A stretch of 22,559 nt of DNA. It comes from WYEG01 sp049414625 (GTDB taxonomy: Bacteria > Desulfobacterota > Thermodesulfobacteria > Thermodesulfobacteriales > Thermodesulfobacteriaceae). Positions 21,772 to 22,559 of this stretch are shown in pieces. The position numbers and the translations under genes were made by a program. How positions within the stretch are numbered: the stretch's first letter is position 1; each line of letters begins with the position of its first letter. The stretch is taken from the NCBI GenBank assembly GCA_049414625.1, contig JBMSAU010000070.1, positions 1 to 22,559 on the forward strand, read 5' to 3'. The notes below the pieces were generated by a model that was not told the origin of the DNA, searched no databases, and saw nothing but the letters and a program-made list of their open reading frames with translations.

Positions 21772-22284
21772 CTACATCTTGTATTTGAAATGGGTTGGGT
21801 CAAGCTCTTCGAGAATTTCGCTAAGTTTTTCCTTATCCTTTTCTGTTGCTCCAACGATGGTTTCTTTTGGTTCAACAGGAGATTCGGTGAAGGTTTGCCC
21901 TTTCTTCATCACCTCTTCTGCTACATAGATCTCAGCACCTGTCCTTAGGGCTAAGGCTACGGCATCGCTTGGTCTTGCGTCAATATCTACGAGCTGTCCT
22001 TGAATGTCTAAGGTGATCAAGGCGTAGTAGGTGTTATCCCTGAGGTCAACGATCTCAACCTTTGGCACTTTAATGCCAAGAAGGTCTAAGATGTTTTTCA
22101 AAAGGTCATGGGTTAACGGTCTTGGGAACTGGATGTTCTCAAGCTTTGAAGCTATGGATGTAGCCTCAAGGACCCCAATCCATATAGGAAGTATTCTATT
22201 GCCCTTTTCTTCCTTAAGAAGCATGACAGGACTGTTTGAAACCGGGTCTACCGCTATGCCATGAATAAAAACCTTTATCTTCAT
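21772..22284 (-). CDS. Bifunctional nuclease family (DUF151/BFN) protein
   Basis: 170 residues from the ATG at 22284, which follows GGAGAGGTGGG. An ORF extending to 22353 would add a basic 23-residue leader not found in the family. The core 'VFIHGIAVDPVSNSPVMLLKE', 'RILPIWIGVLEATSIASKLE', 'RPLTHDLLKNILDLLG' and 'LVDIDARPSDAVALALRTGAEIYVAEEV' is the full DUF151 pattern. Relatives in Thermotoga and plants have been described as nucleases (DNase and RNase), and the bacterial physiological role is poorly known. It is the first gene of an operon with the PHP hydrolase and the HsdR-N-like protein. Confidence 0.88.
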   Translation of the reverse strand: MKIKVFIHGIAVDPVSNSPVMLLKEEKGNRILPIWIGVLEATSIASKLENIQFPRPLTHDLLKNILDLLGIKVPKVEIVDLRDNTYYALITLDIQGQLVDIDARPSDAVALALRTGAEIYVAEEVMKKGQTFTESPVEPKETIVGATEKDKEKLSEILEELDPTHFKYKM

Positions 22285-22428
22285 GTGCTTCCCACCTCTC
22301 CTTCTAATTTTAAGCCTTTTAATAAAACATAAGATACTCTTCCTAAAAGTCAAGAAGAAAAAATGGGGCTGTTCAAAAAATACAAACCCATTGATACAAA
22401 AAGGTTTTTTCTCTAAAATCTAACCCTG

Positions 22429-22559
22429 ATGTTTGTTAGCCTTCAGTTCAAGCTCGAACTGAAAAAGGAAGACAAAGAAAAACTCATAAAGCTTATGCGT
22501 AAGCAATCCTCAGCCATCCGAGTGGCATACAAAAAGCTAAAAGAGTTAGAAAAAGGGAA
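22429..22559 (+). CDS. TnpB-like (IS200/IS605) protein, 5' part only
   Basis: From the ATG at 22429 the frame is open to the window end (43 codons): 'MFVSLQFKLELKKEDKEKL' and then 'LMRKQSSAIRVAYKKLKE'. This resembles the N-terminus of TnpB/Cas12f-like RNA-guided nucleases encoded by IS200/IS605 elements, with a first strand followed by a basic helix. Only the first tenth is in view, so the RuvC-type catalytic part cannot be checked. The preceding 75 bases are AT-rich and may contain the left end of the element. There is no close similarity to the 152-bp repeats. Confidence 0.6.
   Translation, partial: MFVSLQFKLELKKEDKEKLIKLMRKQSSAIRVAYKKLKELEKG

Noticed and set aside
22285..22353. 23-residue N-terminal extension of the bifunctional nuclease
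   Set aside because: The family starts at MKIKVFIHGI, and a ribosome site precedes that ATG.

Overview
The window looks like the chromosome of an AT-rich, probably thermophilic, anaerobic sulfur-metabolising bacterium. The best guess is the Thermodesulfobacteriota (Caldimicrobium/Thermodesulfobacterium-like). That guess rests on a YedE-TusA-DsrE cluster of the kind reported from sulfur disproportionators, on radical-SAM-rich anaerobe genes, on a PolX with a PHP domain, and on thermophile-type transposon remnants. No rRNA, tRNA or CRISPR is visible, so the taxonomy is inference.

Layout. (1) 1-7480 is a strikingly AT-rich surface-glycan type region: a small DUF1858 redox protein, a GT39-like membrane glycosyltransferase, a decayed IS256-family transposase, a GT2 glycosyltransferase translationally coupled to a radical SAM protein, a B12-binding radical SAM protein, and a UDP-galactopyranose-mutase-like flavoprotein. 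(2) 7578-13146 is a minus-strand sulfur-trafficking operon. In transcription order it is YedE permease, TusA, DsrE-like, a 118-aa DsrE-like protein with a penultimate cysteine, a 63-65 aa unknown, a second YedE, a second TusA, and a membrane-anchored tandem rhodanese. The last two genes are bracketed by two direct copies of a ~152-bp repeat with a conserved hairpin. A good -35/-10 lies upstream of the first gene. (3) 13300-19737 is a tightly packed minus-strand set, polX - CBS/PAS/GAF/GGDEF diguanylate cyclase - compact UvrA-like ATPase (2-nt gap, then an 8-nt overlap). (4) 19892-20635 is rlmB, the only plus-strand gene in this half apart from the transposase at the right edge. (5) 20678-22284 is a minus-strand operon of a bifunctional-nuclease family protein, a PHP hydrolase and an HsdR-N-like protein, with a 52-nt overlap between the last two. 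(6) From 22429 a TnpB-like protein begins and runs off the window.

How it may work together. The rhodanese is probably periplasmic and could mobilise sulfane sulfur. The two YedE permeases would move it across the inner membrane, and cytoplasmic TusA and DsrE-type carriers would hand it to dissimilatory enzymes encoded elsewhere. This is inference from family roles. The most unusual items are the YTD-type cluster with two YedE proteins whose halves are in swapped order, the repeat-bracketed tusA-rhodanese pair, and the UvrA paralogue with a degenerate second ATPase site that is co-transcribed with a diguanylate cyclase and PolX.
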